Shown: positions 52,626-63,065 of the stretch, piece by piece
How the letters are laid out: every line of letters begins with the position of its first letter
Numbering within the stretch: position 1 is the stretch's first letter
NCBI RefSeq assembly: GCF_024758725.1
Contig: NZ_CP096972.1
Coordinates: 1,842,001 to 1,906,000 of the forward strand
DNA from: Sphingomonas sp. SUN039
GTDB taxonomy: Bacteria > Pseudomonadota > Alphaproteobacteria > Sphingomonadales > Sphingomonadaceae
Reading direction: 5' to 3'
Length of the DNA: 64,000 bases
Position numbers and translations under genes: made by a program
The notes under the pieces: model-generated
The model's input: only the letters and a program-made list of their open reading frames with translations
Databases searched by the model: none
What the model was told of the DNA's origin: nothing

Positions 52626-55463
52626 TCAACCGGGATTGCCGGTGACGGGTTTGGCAGTGGTCTTCGTGCTGCGCTGGCGGCGGATTTCGCCGCGCACGCT
52701 TTGGCCCAGCGCATCGGCGACGAGCGCCGCCTGTTCGGCCTGGTGGCGCTTCATCAGGCCGGTCGCGGGCGATGCGCTCGCTTTGCGTCCGGCATAGCGC
52801 GCGCGGTGCGGGGCGACCTTGGCGCGCGCCAGGCATTCCTCGATGAACGGTTCGACGAAGAACCAGTAACCGTTGTTCTTCGGCTCTTCCTGCGCCCAGA
52901 CAACCTCTTCGAGGTTGGTCATGCGGTCGAGCCGCGCGACCAGCGGATCGCCGGGGAAAGGATAGAGCTGTTCGATGCGGACGATCGCCGTATCGGTCTG
53001 CCCCGCCGCATCGCGCGCGTCCATCAGGTCGTAGGCGACCTTGCCGCTGCACAGCACGAGGCGCTTCACGTCGGCATCAACCGGCGCGTTCGGATCGGAC
53101 AAGATCCGCATGAAATGCGACGCGCCTTGAAAGTCCGCCGCCTTCGAAACCGCGCGTTTGTGACGCAGCAGCGATTTCGGCGTCATGATGATCAGGGGCT
53201 TGCGGAACGACCGGTGCATTTGACGGCGCAGCGCGTGGAAATAATTCGCCGGCGTCGTGATGTTCGCCACCTGCATATTGTCCTCGGCGCAGAGCTGTAG
53301 ATAGCGTTCGGGGCGGGCGGACGAATGCTCCGGCCCTTGGCCCTCGTACCCGTGCGGCAACAGCATCACGAGGCCGTTGGCGCGCAGCCATTTCGCCTCG
53401 CCCGACGCGATGAACTGGTCGATCATCACCTGCGCGCCATTGGCGAAGTCGCCGAACTGCGCCTCCCACATGACAAGCGTCTTGGGATCGGCGCCCGCGA
53501 ACCCGTATTCGAAACCGAGCACGCCGAATTCGCTAAGCGTGGAGTCGAGCACTTCGAACCGCCCGTGCGGCACGGTCGAGAGCGGGATGTATTTCCGCTC
53601 GTCGGTCTGGTCGACCCAGACCGCATGACGCTGGCTGAAGGTACCGCGTCCCGAGTCCTGCCCCGACAGGCGGACACCATAGCCCTCCGACAACAGCGCG
53701 CCGAACGCCAGCGCCTCGCCGGTCGCCCAGTCGAAGTTTTCGCCGCTCGCAAACATCGCGCGTTTGGCGTCGAGCACTCGGTTGAGCGTCGGGTGGATCG
53801 CCAGATCTGCAGGCACGGTGGTCAGCGTGCGGGCCAGGCCGTCGAACAGCTTCTTCTCGATACCGGTTTCGACATTGCGCCGCGATGTCTCGGCATCGGT
53901 CGGCTTGTGCAGCCCCGCCCAGCGACCGCCGAACCAGTCGGCCTCGTTCGCCTTGTACGACGCGGCGCTGGCGAACTGGTCCTCCAGCATGGCGGTGAAG
54001 CGCAGCGTGTGTTCGGGTGCCCAATTCCTGTCGATCACGCCCTGTTCGACCAGCCGCGCGGCATAGACGTCGCTGACGCCGGGATGCGACTTGATGACCT
54101 TGTACATCAAAGGCTGGGTGAACATCGGTTCGTCACCCTCGTTATGGCCGAACCGGCGGTAGCACCACATGTCGATCACAACGTCGCGGTGGAACCGCTG
54201 GCGGTATTCGATCGCCATCTTGCACGCGAAGGTCACGGCTTCGGGATCGTCGCCATTAACGTGGAAAATCGGGGCTTGCACGCCCTTCGCCACGTCGCTC
54301 GGATAGGGCGAGGAGCGCGCGAATTGCGGGCTCGTGGTAAAGCCGATCTGGTTGTTGATGACGAAATGCAGGCAGCCGCCGGTGTTGTAGCCGCGCACGC
54401 CAGAGAAGCCGAAGCACTCCCAGATAACGCCCTGTCCCGCGAACGCCGCATCGCCGTGGAGCAGCACCGGCAGCACCTGGATATGGTCCTCCAGATCGTT
54501 GCGGTCGGTCTGGATCGCGCGGACCTTGCCGAGCACCACGGGGTCCGCGGCTTCGAGATGCGACGGATTGGGCACCAGCGACATGTGCACCTTGATGCCG
54601 TCGAACTCGCGGTCGGTGCTGGTGCCGAGGTGATACTTCACATCGCCCGAGCCGCCGACGTCGTCAGGGTTCGCAGTGCCGCCCGAAAATTCGTGGAAGA
54701 TGATGCGGTAGGGTTTGGCCATCACGTTCGCGAGCATGTTGAGACGCCCGCGATGCGCCATCCCGTACACAATCTCGCGCACGCCCATCGCGCCGCCGTA
54801 TTTGATGACGGCTTCCATCGCCGGGATCATCGCTTCGCCGCCGTCGAGGCCGAAGCGTTTGGTCCCGACGTATTTCTTGCCGCAGAACCGTTCCCACTGC
54901 TCGGCTTCGATCACCTTGGCGAGGATCGCCTTCTTGCCCTCGGGGCTGAAGGTGATCGCCTTGTCCTTGCCCTCCATGCGCTCCTGCAGAAAGCGGCGCT
55001 CCTCGACATCGCCGATGTGCATATATTCGAGGCCGACATTGCCGCAGTAATTCGCGCGCAGGATGTCGATGATCTCGCGGAACGAGGCACGCTCCAGCCC
55101 GAGCGCACCATTCAGCCAGACCTGCCGGTCGAGATCGCTGTCGGCGACATCGAAGAAGCTCGAATCGAGATCGGCCGGCAATTCGCGCTTCGACAGGCCG
55201 AGCGGATCGAGATTGGCGGCCAGATGCCCGCGCACGCGGTAGGTGCGGATGATCAGCATCGCCTTGATCGCGTCGGACGCGGCGCGTTGCAGGTCGGTCT
55301 CGCTGACCGCAACACCGGCCTTCGCCGCGACTGCTTTGATCGCCACCGCCATTTGCGTCGGGTCGAGCGCCGCGGTCAGGTCGTCGGTATCGATACGCCA
55401 GGACGGGCGCGCCCAGCTGGGGCCGGATTCGGTTTCGGTCGGGTCGTCGAGTGCCATCGTCAC
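52626..55463 (-). CDS. sucA: 2-oxoglutarate dehydrogenase E1 component
   Basis: A 945-residue thiamine-diphosphate E1 that decarboxylates 2-oxoglutarate and succinylates the SucB lipoyl arm. It is the usual length for the proteobacterial enzyme. Recognisable parts are GMAHRGRLNMLANV, the TPP segment GDAAFAGQGV, YRRFGHNEGDEP and SERYGVR-like GYGVRLSGQDSGRGTFSQRHAV. It stands between sucD and sucB in one minus-strand operon with gaps of 9-11 bases. Confidence 0.97.
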   Translation of the reverse strand: MTMALDDPTETESGPSWARPSWRIDTDDLTAALDPTQMAVAIKAVAAKAGVAVSETDLQRAASDAIKAMLIIRTYRVRGHLAANLDPLGLSKRELPADLDSSFFDVADSDLDRQVWLNGALGLERASFREIIDILRANYCGNVGLEYMHIGDVEERRFLQERMEGKDKAITFSPEGKKAILAKVIEAEQWERFCGKKYVGTKRFGLDGGEAMIPAMEAVIKYGGAMGVREIVYGMAHRGRLNMLANVMAKPYRIIFHEFSGGTANPDDVGGSGDVKYHLGTSTDREFDGIKVHMSLVPNPSHLEAADPVVLGKVRAIQTDRNDLEDHIQVLPVLLHGDAAFAGQGVIWECFGFSGVRGYNTGGCLHFVINNQIGFTTSPQFARSSPYPSDVAKGVQAPIFHVNGDDPEAVTFACKMAIEYRQRFHRDVVIDMWCYRRFGHNEGDEPMFTQPLMYKVIKSHPGVSDVYAARLVEQGVIDRNWAPEHTLRFTAMLEDQFASAASYKANEADWFGGRWAGLHKPTDAETSRRNVETGIEKKLFDGLARTLTTVPADLAIHPTLNRVLDAKRAMFASGENFDWATGEALAFGALLSEGYGVRLSGQDSGRGTFSQRHAVWVDQTDERKYIPLSTVPHGRFEVLDSTLSEFGVLGFEYGFAGADPKTLVMWEAQFGDFANGAQVMIDQFIASGEAKWLRANGLVMLLPHGYEGQGPEHSSARPERYLQLCAEDNMQVANITTPANYFHALRRQMHRSFRKPLIIMTPKSLLRHKRAVSKAADFQGASHFMRILSDPNAPVDADVKRLVLCSGKVAYDLMDARDAAGQTDTAIVRIEQLYPFPGDPLVARLDRMTNLEEVVWAQEEPKNNGYWFFVEPFIEECLARAKVAPHRARYAGRKASASPATGLMKRHQAEQAALVADALGQSVRGEIRRQRSTKTTAKPVTGNPG

Positions 55464-55474
55464 TCTCCTTGGCT

Positions 55475-56359
55475 TCAGCCGTTCAACAGCGCCTTAAGGG
55501 TCACACCCAGCTCGCTCGGGCTCGGCGACACGCGGATGCCCGCTGCCTCCATCGCCGCGATCTTGCTGCCTGCGTCGCCCTTGCCGCCCGACACGATCGC
55601 CCCGGCATGGCCCATGCGACGTCCCGGCGGCGCGGTCAGGCCCGCAATAAAGCCGACCATCGGCTTTTTGCGACCGCGCTTGGCCTCGTCGATCAGGAAC
55701 TGCGCGGCCTGTTCCTCGGCATCGCCACCGATCTCGCCGATCATGATGATGCTTTCGGTCGCGTCGTCGGCGAGGAAGAGTTCGAGCACGTCGATGAAAT
55801 TCGTCCCGTTGACCGGATCGCCGCCGATGCCGACGGCGGTGGTCTGGCCCAGCCCCTCGGCCGTCGTCTGGAACACCGCCTCATAAGTCAGCGTGCCCGA
55901 TCGCGACACGACGCCGACACTGCCCTTCGAGAAAATCGACCCCGGCATGATGCCGATCTTGCACTCGCCGGGTGTCAGGACGCCGGGGCAGTTGGGGCCG
56001 ATCAGCCGCGACTTGCTGCCCGACAGCGACCGCTTCACCTTGACCATGTCGAGCACCGGAATGCCTTCGGTGATACACACGATCAGCGGCACCTCGGCAT
56101 CGATGGCTTCGAGGATCGAGTCCGCAGCAAAGGGCGGCGGGACATAGACGACGCTCGCGGTCGCGCCGGTCTTCGCGACCGCTTCGTGCACGGTGTCGAA
56201 CACCGGCAGGCCGATATGCTCGCTCCCGCCCTTGCCCGGCGTGACACCGCCGACCATCTGCGACCCATATTCGAGCGCGGCGAGCGTGTGGAACTCACCG
56301 GTCTTGCCGGTCATCCCCTGTGTGATGACCTTGGTGTTCTTATCGACGAGGATGGACAT
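55475..56359 (-). CDS. sucD: Succinyl-CoA synthetase alpha subunit
   Basis: A 294-residue alpha subunit that becomes phosphorylated during succinyl-CoA/ATP interconversion. The CoA-binding start [25 protein letters not shown], and the phosphohistidine segment [12 protein letters not shown] with His251 are present. The beta subunit gene sucC does not precede it; instead an 86-residue membrane protein gene lies between it and mdh. SucC must be encoded elsewhere. It is followed by sucA after 11 bases. Confidence 0.97.
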   Translation of the reverse strand: MSILVDKNTKVITQGMTGKTGEFHTLAALEYGSQMVGGVTPGKGGSEHIGLPVFDTVHEAVAKTGATASVVYVPPPFAADSILEAIDAEVPLIVCITEGIPVLDMVKVKRSLSGSKSRLIGPNCPGVLTPGECKIGIMPGSIFSKGSVGVVSRSGTLTYEAVFQTTAEGLGQTTAVGIGGDPVNGTNFIDVLELFLADDATESIIMIGEIGGDAEEQAAQFLIDEAKRGRKKPMVGFIAGLTAPPGRRMGHAGAIVSGGKGDAGSKIAAMEAAGIRVSPSPSELGVTLKALLNG

Positions 56360-56376
56360 TTAATGGGTCCCTATTC

Positions 56377-57696
<1,320 letters not shown>

Positions 57697-57703
57697 AGAA
57701 GCA

Positions 57704-59110
57704 TCACTTCCCCGCCATTTCCTGCACCAATATCATCCAGTGCTTCACACCGTCATCGAGCGCTGCGACCGGCAACCGCTCGTCCTTGCCATGCGCGCGG
57801 AGATCGACCGGCACCCGCACCCATTCGCCGCCGACGCCGTAAACCGGGATGCCTGCCACGCGGAACGGGCGCGCATCGCTCGCGCCGGTGGACATCTCGG
57901 GTGCAACCGGCATGCCGGGATGCAATGTCTGAACCGCCTTCGTATAGGCAGCCACGACGTCGGGGCGCAGCGGACTGGTCAACGAGGCGACATAATCGTC
58001 GTTGCGCGTGACCTTAACGCCGTCGCCCGCAATCTTTTGCAGCTCGGCGAGCGTCGCATTCGGATCGATGCCGGGGAAGATGCGGCAATTGACCATCGCG
58101 GTTGCCAGTTGCGGCAGCGCGTTATCGGCGTGCCCACCGAACAGGCGCGTCGCCACACAGCGCGTCCGCGTCAGGCCCGCATAGGTTTCGTCCGCCTCGA
58201 CAATGTCTGCTGCCATATCGTCGCCGCCGAGCCATTTCGTAATCGCCGCGGTCAAATTCGGGCGCGGATCGATCTTCGCCGCCGCCGCGAAATAGGCGCG
58301 CGACGTCTCGTTGAGCATCGGCTGGAAGCGGTACGCCTCGAGCCGCTCGAGCGCATGCGCCAGTTCGTAGATCGCGTTGTCCTTGCGCGGTTTCGACGAA
58401 TGCCCGCCGCGGTTGGTGACAGTGAAAGTATAGCCGGAGAACGTTTTTTCCGCCGTCTGCAAGCTGGCCCCCAGCGGCTTGTCGCCCGGCAGGAAGCCGA
58501 TACCGCCGCCGTCGGCGTTCAACCCGAGTTCGGGATTGCCCATCATTGCGCGCCACTCGGTCGCGCCCTTTTCCGCGCCGATGCCGTTGGTCTCCTCGTC
58601 GCCGGTGAAGAATACGACGACGTCGCGCTTCGGCTTGAAGCCTGAGGCTTTCAACTGGATCAGCGCGCGGGAAATGCCGACGATCCCCGCCTTCATGTCG
58701 ATCGTCCCGCGCCCGTAATAATAGCCGTCCTTTTCGGTCAGGACGAACGGATCAGTGGTCGAATCTTCGCGCTTCGCCTCGACCACATCCATATGGCCCA
58801 TCAGCATGACCGGGCGCTTGGCCGGTTTCCCTGCGGCGCGCCAGACGACCATCAGCACCGCGGTTTTGTCACCTTTGGTATCGTACGGCATGACCATGAC
58901 ATCGGCGTCGGCAAAGCCCGCCTTTTTGAATTCGCCAGCCAGGTAGGTCGCCATTTCGGGCACCTTGCCGCGCCCGAGCACCGTCGGCGTGTCGATGATC
59001 GTGCGGAACATGTCCTTGGTCGCGGCGCTGTCGGCGGGCGACATTGCGGGGGGCACCGCGAGCGCGGGCGTGGCAGCGAGCATGGTTGCGGCAAGCAGCA
59101 GATATTTCAT
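57704..59110 (-). CDS. Secreted M20-family metallopeptidase
   Basis: A 468-residue zinc peptidase with a signal peptide (MKYLLLAATMLAATPALA). Metal ligands are visible in MGHMDVV, GRGTIDMKAG, TGDEETNG (catalytic Glu and ligand Glu), NADGGG and the C-terminal RAHGKDERLP. The dimerisation domain lies between about 200 and 320. It should cleave dipeptides or other small amides outside the cytoplasm. Upstream of mdh and downstream of the COG4705-like gene, it is probably its own unit. It is a normal length for the family. Confidence 0.92.
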   Translation of the reverse strand: MKYLLLAATMLAATPALAVPPAMSPADSAATKDMFRTIIDTPTVLGRGKVPEMATYLAGEFKKAGFADADVMVMPYDTKGDKTAVLMVVWRAAGKPAKRPVMLMGHMDVVEAKREDSTTDPFVLTEKDGYYYGRGTIDMKAGIVGISRALIQLKASGFKPKRDVVVFFTGDEETNGIGAEKGATEWRAMMGNPELGLNADGGGIGFLPGDKPLGASLQTAEKTFSGYTFTVTNRGGHSSKPRKDNAIYELAHALERLEAYRFQPMLNETSRAYFAAAAKIDPRPNLTAAITKWLGGDDMAADIVEADETYAGLTRTRCVATRLFGGHADNALPQLATAMVNCRIFPGIDPNATLAELQKIAGDGVKVTRNDDYVASLTSPLRPDVVAAYTKAVQTLHPGMPVAPEMSTGASDARPFRVAGIPVYGVGGEWVRVPVDLRAHGKDERLPVAALDDGVKHWMILVQEMAGK

Positions 59111-59166
59111 GTGAGTCCTCCGTTGCCGCGCACGCTAGCGCCGCGCACGGCCAGCGCAAGCAGATG

Positions 59167-59970
59167 TCAGGCGTCGGCCCGTTCGCCGCGCCGCGCGCGC
59201 TGGGGCAAGAACGCGACAAGCGCGACGATCGCCACCGCGAGTACGGCAGTCGCCAGCGGACGGCTGAGATCGAGGCCGCCCTTAGCAAAGGGCTTGTCGA
59301 GGAAATCGCCGACCGTCGCACCCAAGGGCCGGGTCAGGATGAAAGCGAGCCAGAACAGCAGCACCCGATTCACGCGGGTCCAGAAATTCAGCGCTGCACA
59401 GATCGCCAGCGCCGCCGCAAACATCGTCGCACCACCGAGGTAGCCAAGACCGTTGGTGTCGGCGACCCAATCGCCCAGCGCGGTGCCGAGCGTCTGCGAA
59501 AAGGTGATCGTGATCCAGTACCATGTCTCGGCGCGCGGGGTGTGGATGTCGTCGACCGACACCGACCCGACGACCATTCGCCACAGCGCGAGGCTGGCGA
59601 CAACGCACGCCAGCAGCATCGCCGACCCGCCAGTATAGCCGATACCGAGCGACCGCGTCGCAAAGTCCGCGAGCGTCGTGCCCGCCGTGGTCGAGGCAAT
59701 GATCGTCGCCCAGTACAACCAGGGGTTGAAGGCACGGGCGCGGATTTGCACCCAGACCAGCCCGACAAGCAGGATGCCGAAGATGGCGGTCCCGATCAGA
59801 TAGCCGCTGACCCCCGATGCCCCTGCTTCCGGCGTGGTTTCGCCGAGCCAGCTCATCGTCACGGCATCGCCACCCGTTTCGCCCAGCGTCGTCGCCAGAA
59901 TTTTGATGAGCCAGAAGCCCAGGGTGACGGCGGGGACTTTGGCAACGGTCTTCAGGTCGTCGGCGGTCAT
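59167..59970 (-). CDS. COG4705-type multi-span membrane protein
   Basis: A 267-residue integral membrane protein with 7-8 hydrophobic segments. Four similar pieces repeat through it: ILATTLGETGGD, TAGTTLADFATRSLGIGYTGG, TLGTALGDWVADTNGLGYLGG and LTRPLGATVGDFLDKP, each with a T-x-[GA]-x-x-x-[GA]-D core. This internal repetition and the motif fit the uncharacterised COG4705 family, sometimes reported near metal or stress genes. The start overlaps the zapE stop (ATGA). The transport or signalling role is unknown. Confidence 0.85.
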   Translation of the reverse strand: MTADDLKTVAKVPAVTLGFWLIKILATTLGETGGDAVTMSWLGETTPEAGASGVSGYLIGTAIFGILLVGLVWVQIRARAFNPWLYWATIIASTTAGTTLADFATRSLGIGYTGGSAMLLACVVASLALWRMVVGSVSVDDIHTPRAETWYWITITFSQTLGTALGDWVADTNGLGYLGGATMFAAALAICAALNFWTRVNRVLLFWLAFILTRPLGATVGDFLDKPFAKGGLDLSRPLATAVLAVAIVALVAFLPQRARRGERADA

Positions 59971-61088
59971 GGCGCATGTCCGCTTACGCCGTGCCCGGAC
60001 GCGAGATAGTCGCGCGACTGCATTTCCATCAGCCGCGACACGGTGCGCTCGAACTCGAAGCGGCCGTCGCCTTCCTCGTAGAGCGCGGCAGGCTCGGCGT
60101 CCGCGGTTGCGATCAGCTTGACCTTATGCTCGTAGAGCGCGTCGATCAGCGTGACGAAGCGCGCGGCCTCATTGCGGTTTTCCGGCCCCAGCTTGGGGAT
60201 GCCGACCATGATGACGCTGTGATAGCGGCGCGCGACGGCGAGGTAATCGCTAGACCCGCGCGCCTCGCCGCAAAGCCGCTTGAAGGAGAAGACGGCAACG
60301 CCTTTGAGGCTCTTAGGAACATGCAGCGTGCGGCCGCCGCCCAGCTCGATCTCCGCCGTCGGCACATGCACCGCGTCTTCGGGTGGATAGTCGGTCAGCT
60401 GGAAAAATGCCTGCCGCACCGCCGCCGTTGCCTCCGCCCCGTTGGGCACGTGCCAGGTCTTGACGCCCGCCATCCGCTCCATGCGGTAATCGGTCGGCCC
60501 GTTGAGCGCGACGACATCGAGCCGCTGGCCGATCAGGTCGATGAAGGGCAGGAAATGCTCGCGGTTGAGGCCGTCCTTGTAGAGCTCGGTCGGCGCACGG
60601 TTCGAGGTCGTCACCACCGTCGTCCCTGCCGCGATCAGCCCGGTGAACAGCCGCGACATGATCATCGCATCGGCGCTGTTGTTGACGACCATCTCGTCGA
60701 ACGCGAGACAGCGCGCCTCGTCGGCCAACGCCGCCACGACCGGCGCAATCGGGTCTCCCGCTTCCTTGCGCCGCTCGTCGCGCAGACGGTCGTGCACCTC
60801 CAGCATGAATTCGTGGAAATGGACGCGGCGTTTGCGGCGGATGTCGAGGCAGTCGAAGAACAGATCCATCAGCATCGACTTGCCGCGCCCGACCCCGCCC
60901 CACAGGTAAAGCCCGCGCGGCGGCGGCGCTTTGGCCTTGCCGAGCCGCCAGAGGATCGACCCGCGCGGGGGAACGGCTTCCAGATCGGTTTGCAGCCTGT
61001 CGAGACGGGCGGCGGCATCGGCCTGAGTCGCGTCGGGGCGAAGTTCGCCAGCGGTAACAAGGGCGTGGTAGCGGTCGAGGACTTTCAC
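59967..61088 (-). CDS. zapE: Cell division protein ZapE (AFG1-like ATPase)
   Basis: A 373-residue P-loop ATPase of the AFG1/ZapE family starting at GTG 61088. Walker A is GGVGRGKS at 64-71, Walker B ARCLAFDEMVV near 130, and TSNRAPTELY contains the sensor region. The family supports membrane-protein quality control and Z-ring function under stress. It is regularly found near sdh and mdh genes in alphaproteobacteria. It overlaps both neighbouring genes by four bases. Confidence 0.95.
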   Translation of the reverse strand: MKVLDRYHALVTAGELRPDATQADAAARLDRLQTDLEAVPPRGSILWRLGKAKAPPPRGLYLWGGVGRGKSMLMDLFFDCLDIRRKRRVHFHEFMLEVHDRLRDERRKEAGDPIAPVVAALADEARCLAFDEMVVNNSADAMIMSRLFTGLIAAGTTVVTTSNRAPTELYKDGLNREHFLPFIDLIGQRLDVVALNGPTDYRMERMAGVKTWHVPNGAEATAAVRQAFFQLTDYPPEDAVHVPTAEIELGGGRTLHVPKSLKGVAVFSFKRLCGEARGSSDYLAVARRYHSVIMVGIPKLGPENRNEAARFVTLIDALYEHKVKLIATADAEPAALYEEGDGRFEFERTVSRLMEMQSRDYLASGHGVSGHAP

Positions 61089-61549
61089 CCCGCTACGATC
61101 CCCGTGCCGACACCCTTTCGCACTGTGCCCGAGAACGCCGCCAGCCGCGCCTCGCCCTGCACCACCAACCCGCGCATGAAGATCAGCCGCCGGGTTTCGC
61201 GCAACACCTCGACCTCGGCATCGAGGAAAATGTCGGGCCGGCCGGTGCCGATGAACTGGAAACTCATGTCGAGCGTCACCGCGCTCCCAGCCTCGATCAT
61301 GCCCATCATCCGGGCGGCGGCGAACAGCGCGACATCGGCGAAACCCATTGTCGTGCCGCCGTGGATCGAGTCCTGCAAATTGGTGTGCTGGCGGAGCGGC
61401 AGCATCCGCACCCGCGCCAGATCGCCTTCGCGCCGGACAAGCAACGGCCCGAGAAACGCATTATACCGCGTCGCATCGCGCAGCCGCCAGCTGTGCCAGC
61501 CGGGATGATCGGGGTCTTCGCCGAATGCGAATGCGGGTTCGTCGGACAC
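61085..61549 (-). CDS. PaaI-type hot-dog thioesterase
   Basis: A 154-residue hot-dog protein beginning at GTG 61549. IHGGTTMGFADVALFAAAR is the family's catalytic and helix segment (GG-x5-D in the long helix), followed by TLDMSFQFIGTG. It would hydrolyse acyl-CoA or phenylacetyl-CoA-like thioesters. It lies between sdhB and zapE with a four-base overlap to zapE. The physiological substrate is unknown; a housekeeping CoA-recycling role is likely. Confidence 0.88.
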   Translation of the reverse strand: MSDEPAFAFGEDPDHPGWHSWRLRDATRYNAFLGPLLVRREGDLARVRMLPLRQHTNLQDSIHGGTTMGFADVALFAAARMMGMIEAGSAVTLDMSFQFIGTGRPDIFLDAEVEVLRETRRLIFMRGLVVQGEARLAAFSGTVRKGVGTGIVAG

Positions 61550-61553
61550 GCGG

Positions 61554-62339
61554 TCAGATGACCCGCTCGACCGCCATCTTCTTCACTTCTGCGATGGCTT
61601 TTGCCGGGTTCAATCCCTTGGGGCACACGTTCGCGCAGTTCATGATCGTGTGGCAGCGATAGAGGCGGAACGGGTCTTCCAGCTCGTCGAGCCGCTCGCC
61701 GGTCATCTCGTCGCGGCTGTCGGCCAGCCAGCGGTACGCCTGGAGCAGGATCGCGGGGCCGAGAAACTTGTCGCTGTTCCACCAATAGGACGGGCACGAC
61801 GTCGAGCAGCACGCGCATAATATGCACTCGTACAGGCCATCGAGCTTCGCGCGGTCGTCCGGCGATTGCAGTCGCTCCTTGCCCGACGGTGTCGGCGTCT
61901 TGGTCTTCAGCCACGGCTCGATGCTCGCGTACTGCGCGTAGAAATGGGTGAAGTCGGGGACCAGATCCTTGATGACCTCCATGTGCGGCAGCGGCGTGAT
62001 CTTCACCTCGCCCTTCACGTCCTCGATCGCCTTGGTGCAGGCCAGTGTGTTGGTGCCGTCGATGTTCATCGAGCACGACCCGCAAATCCCCTCGCGACAC
62101 GAGCGGCGGAAGGTCAGCGAGCTATCCTGTTCGCCCTTGATCTTGATCAGCGCGTCGAGGACCATCGGGCCGGTCGTGTCGAGGTCGATCTCGAAGCTGT
62201 CGTAGCGCGGGTTCTCGCCGCTGTCGGGATCGTAGCGGTAGATTTTGAACGCCTTGGTCCGTTTCGCGCCCGCCGCCGCCTTGTGCACGCGGCCCTTGCC
62301 GCTGATCTTCGAGTTCTTGGGGAGCAGAAATTCGGCCAT
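61554..62339 (-). CDS. sdhB: Succinate dehydrogenase iron-sulfur subunit
   Basis: A 261-residue iron-sulfur subunit of complex II. The [2Fe-2S] ligands lie in [13 protein letters not shown] and later Cys in [10 protein letters not shown], and the [4Fe-4S]/[3Fe-4S] ligands in [17 protein letters not shown] and [17 protein letters not shown]. It passes electrons from SdhA flavin to quinone. The ATG at 62339 fits the family; upstream codons do not. SdhA, SdhC and SdhD are not upstream here: a repeat element and hsp20 follow instead. Confidence 0.97.
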   Translation of the reverse strand: MAEFLLPKNSKISGKGRVHKAAAGAKRTKAFKIYRYDPDSGENPRYDSFEIDLDTTGPMVLDALIKIKGEQDSSLTFRRSCREGICGSCSMNIDGTNTLACTKAIEDVKGEVKITPLPHMEVIKDLVPDFTHFYAQYASIEPWLKTKTPTPSGKERLQSPDDRAKLDGLYECILCACCSTSCPSYWWNSDKFLGPAILLQAYRWLADSRDEMTGERLDELEDPFRLYRCHTIMNCANVCPKGLNPAKAIAEVKKMAVERVI

Positions 62340-62411
62340 CGGGGTTTCCTGTCGGTTCCCTTCCCCATTTGCGCTGCCAGTGCGAGAGTGCAACCCCTGT
62401 GTCAGTGAAAT

Positions 62412-62487
62412 GTGCTCCTGCGAAAGCAGGAGCCTTGACGATCGTCAGGGTTGCTCGTCGGCAAGGCTCCTGCATACGCAGGAGTAC
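62412..62487. repeat. REP/REPIN-like double hairpin
   Basis: Two 26-base units, 62412-62437 and 62462-62487, are inverted copies with three differences. Each is itself a hairpin: CTCCTGC-GAAA-GCAGGAG on the left and CTCCTGC-ATAC-GCAGGAG on the right. TGACGATCGTCA (62436-62447) is an extra 12-base palindrome between them. The arrangement is that of REP sequences paired into a REPIN/BIME, placed in the gap between sdhB and hsp20. Confidence 0.8.
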
Positions 62488-62512
62488 GGCGAGATAATTT
62501 CACATAATCCCG

Positions 62513-62540
62513 CTTGAAACGCCGCAACCGCTTCCCATTT
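62513..62540 (+). promoter_or_regulatory. Sigma-32 (RpoH)-type heat-shock promoter of hsp20
   Basis: CTTGAAA (62513-62519) and CCCATTT (62534-62540) are separated by 14 bases, matching the RpoH -35/-10 pattern (CTTGAAA, CCCAT-x-T). Transcription should start near 62547, giving a leader of about 57 bases before the small heat-shock gene. Confidence 0.75.
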
Positions 62541-62546
62541 CCGCAA

Positions 62547-62596
62547 TCCGGATGCCGCTTACGGGTCCGGAAACAACCAAGTCGCTTTGAAAGGAC
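62547..62596 (+). promoter_or_regulatory. ROSE-like RNA thermometer in the hsp20 leader
   Basis: The leader can form two hairpins. TCCGGA (62547-62552) pairs with TCCGGA (62566-62571), with an inner CCG/CGG. GTCGCTTTGAAAGGAC (62581-62596) folds as GTC/GAC, a bulged G, then CTT/AAG, hiding the AAGGA ribosome site 8 bases before the ATG. A U-Y-G-C-U strand with bulged G opposite the ribosome site is the hallmark of ROSE thermometers of alphaproteobacterial small heat-shock genes. Confidence 0.65.
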
Positions 62597-62603
62597 TAAA
62601 CCC

Positions 62604-63065
62604 ATGCGTACCAATTTCGACTTCACTCCGTATCGCCGCAGCACCGTCGGCTTCGACAATCTGTTCGACCTGCTCGAAACCTCGACGCGGGCGGCGACCG
62701 TCGACAACTACCCGCCCTTCGACATCGAACGGTCGGGCGACGACAGCTACCGCATCACCATCGCCATCGCCGGCTTCAAGGCCGACGAAATCGAGATGGT
62801 CGCGCAGGCGAACAAGCTCGTCGTGACCGGTAAAAAGGCCGAGGTCGAGGGCGACGACACCCGTCAGTTCGTCCACCGCGGCATCGCGACCCGCGCGTTC
62901 GAGCGGCGCTTCGAACTCGCCGATTATGTCACCGTGTCGGGTGCCAATCTCGACAACGGGCTTCTGACTATCGACCTCGTCCGCGAGGTTCCGGAGGCGA
63001 TGCGTCCGCGAAAGATCGCCATCGGCGGCCAGACCCCGCAGCTGGAAGTCGCCAAGGCTGCCTAA
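62604..63065 (+). CDS. hsp20: Hsp20/IbpA-type small heat-shock protein
   Basis: A 153-residue alpha-crystallin-domain chaperone that binds unfolding proteins in the cytoplasm. The crystallin core runs from FDIERSGDDSYRITIAIAGF to LLTIDLVREVPE, and RKIAIGG near the C-terminus holds the I-x-I oligomerisation motif. The ATG at 62604 with AAGGA upstream is the true start; the frame is open further up over the leader. Control by a sigma-32-like promoter and a ROSE-like hairpin is visible. It ends convergently on creD with a three-base overlap. Confidence 0.95.
   Translation: MRTNFDFTPYRRSTVGFDNLFDLLETSTRAATVDNYPPFDIERSGDDSYRITIAIAGFKADEIEMVAQANKLVVTGKKAEVEGDDTRQFVHRGIATRAFERRFELADYVTVSGANLDNGLLTIDLVREVPEAMRPRKIAIGGQTPQLEVAKAA

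Noticed and set aside
53325-55886. Very long open frame (about 850 codons) on the plus strand opposite sucA
   Set aside because: It is antisense to the secure sucA gene and its product is arginine/histidine/alanine-rich without any domain, a normal effect of high-GC codon bias.
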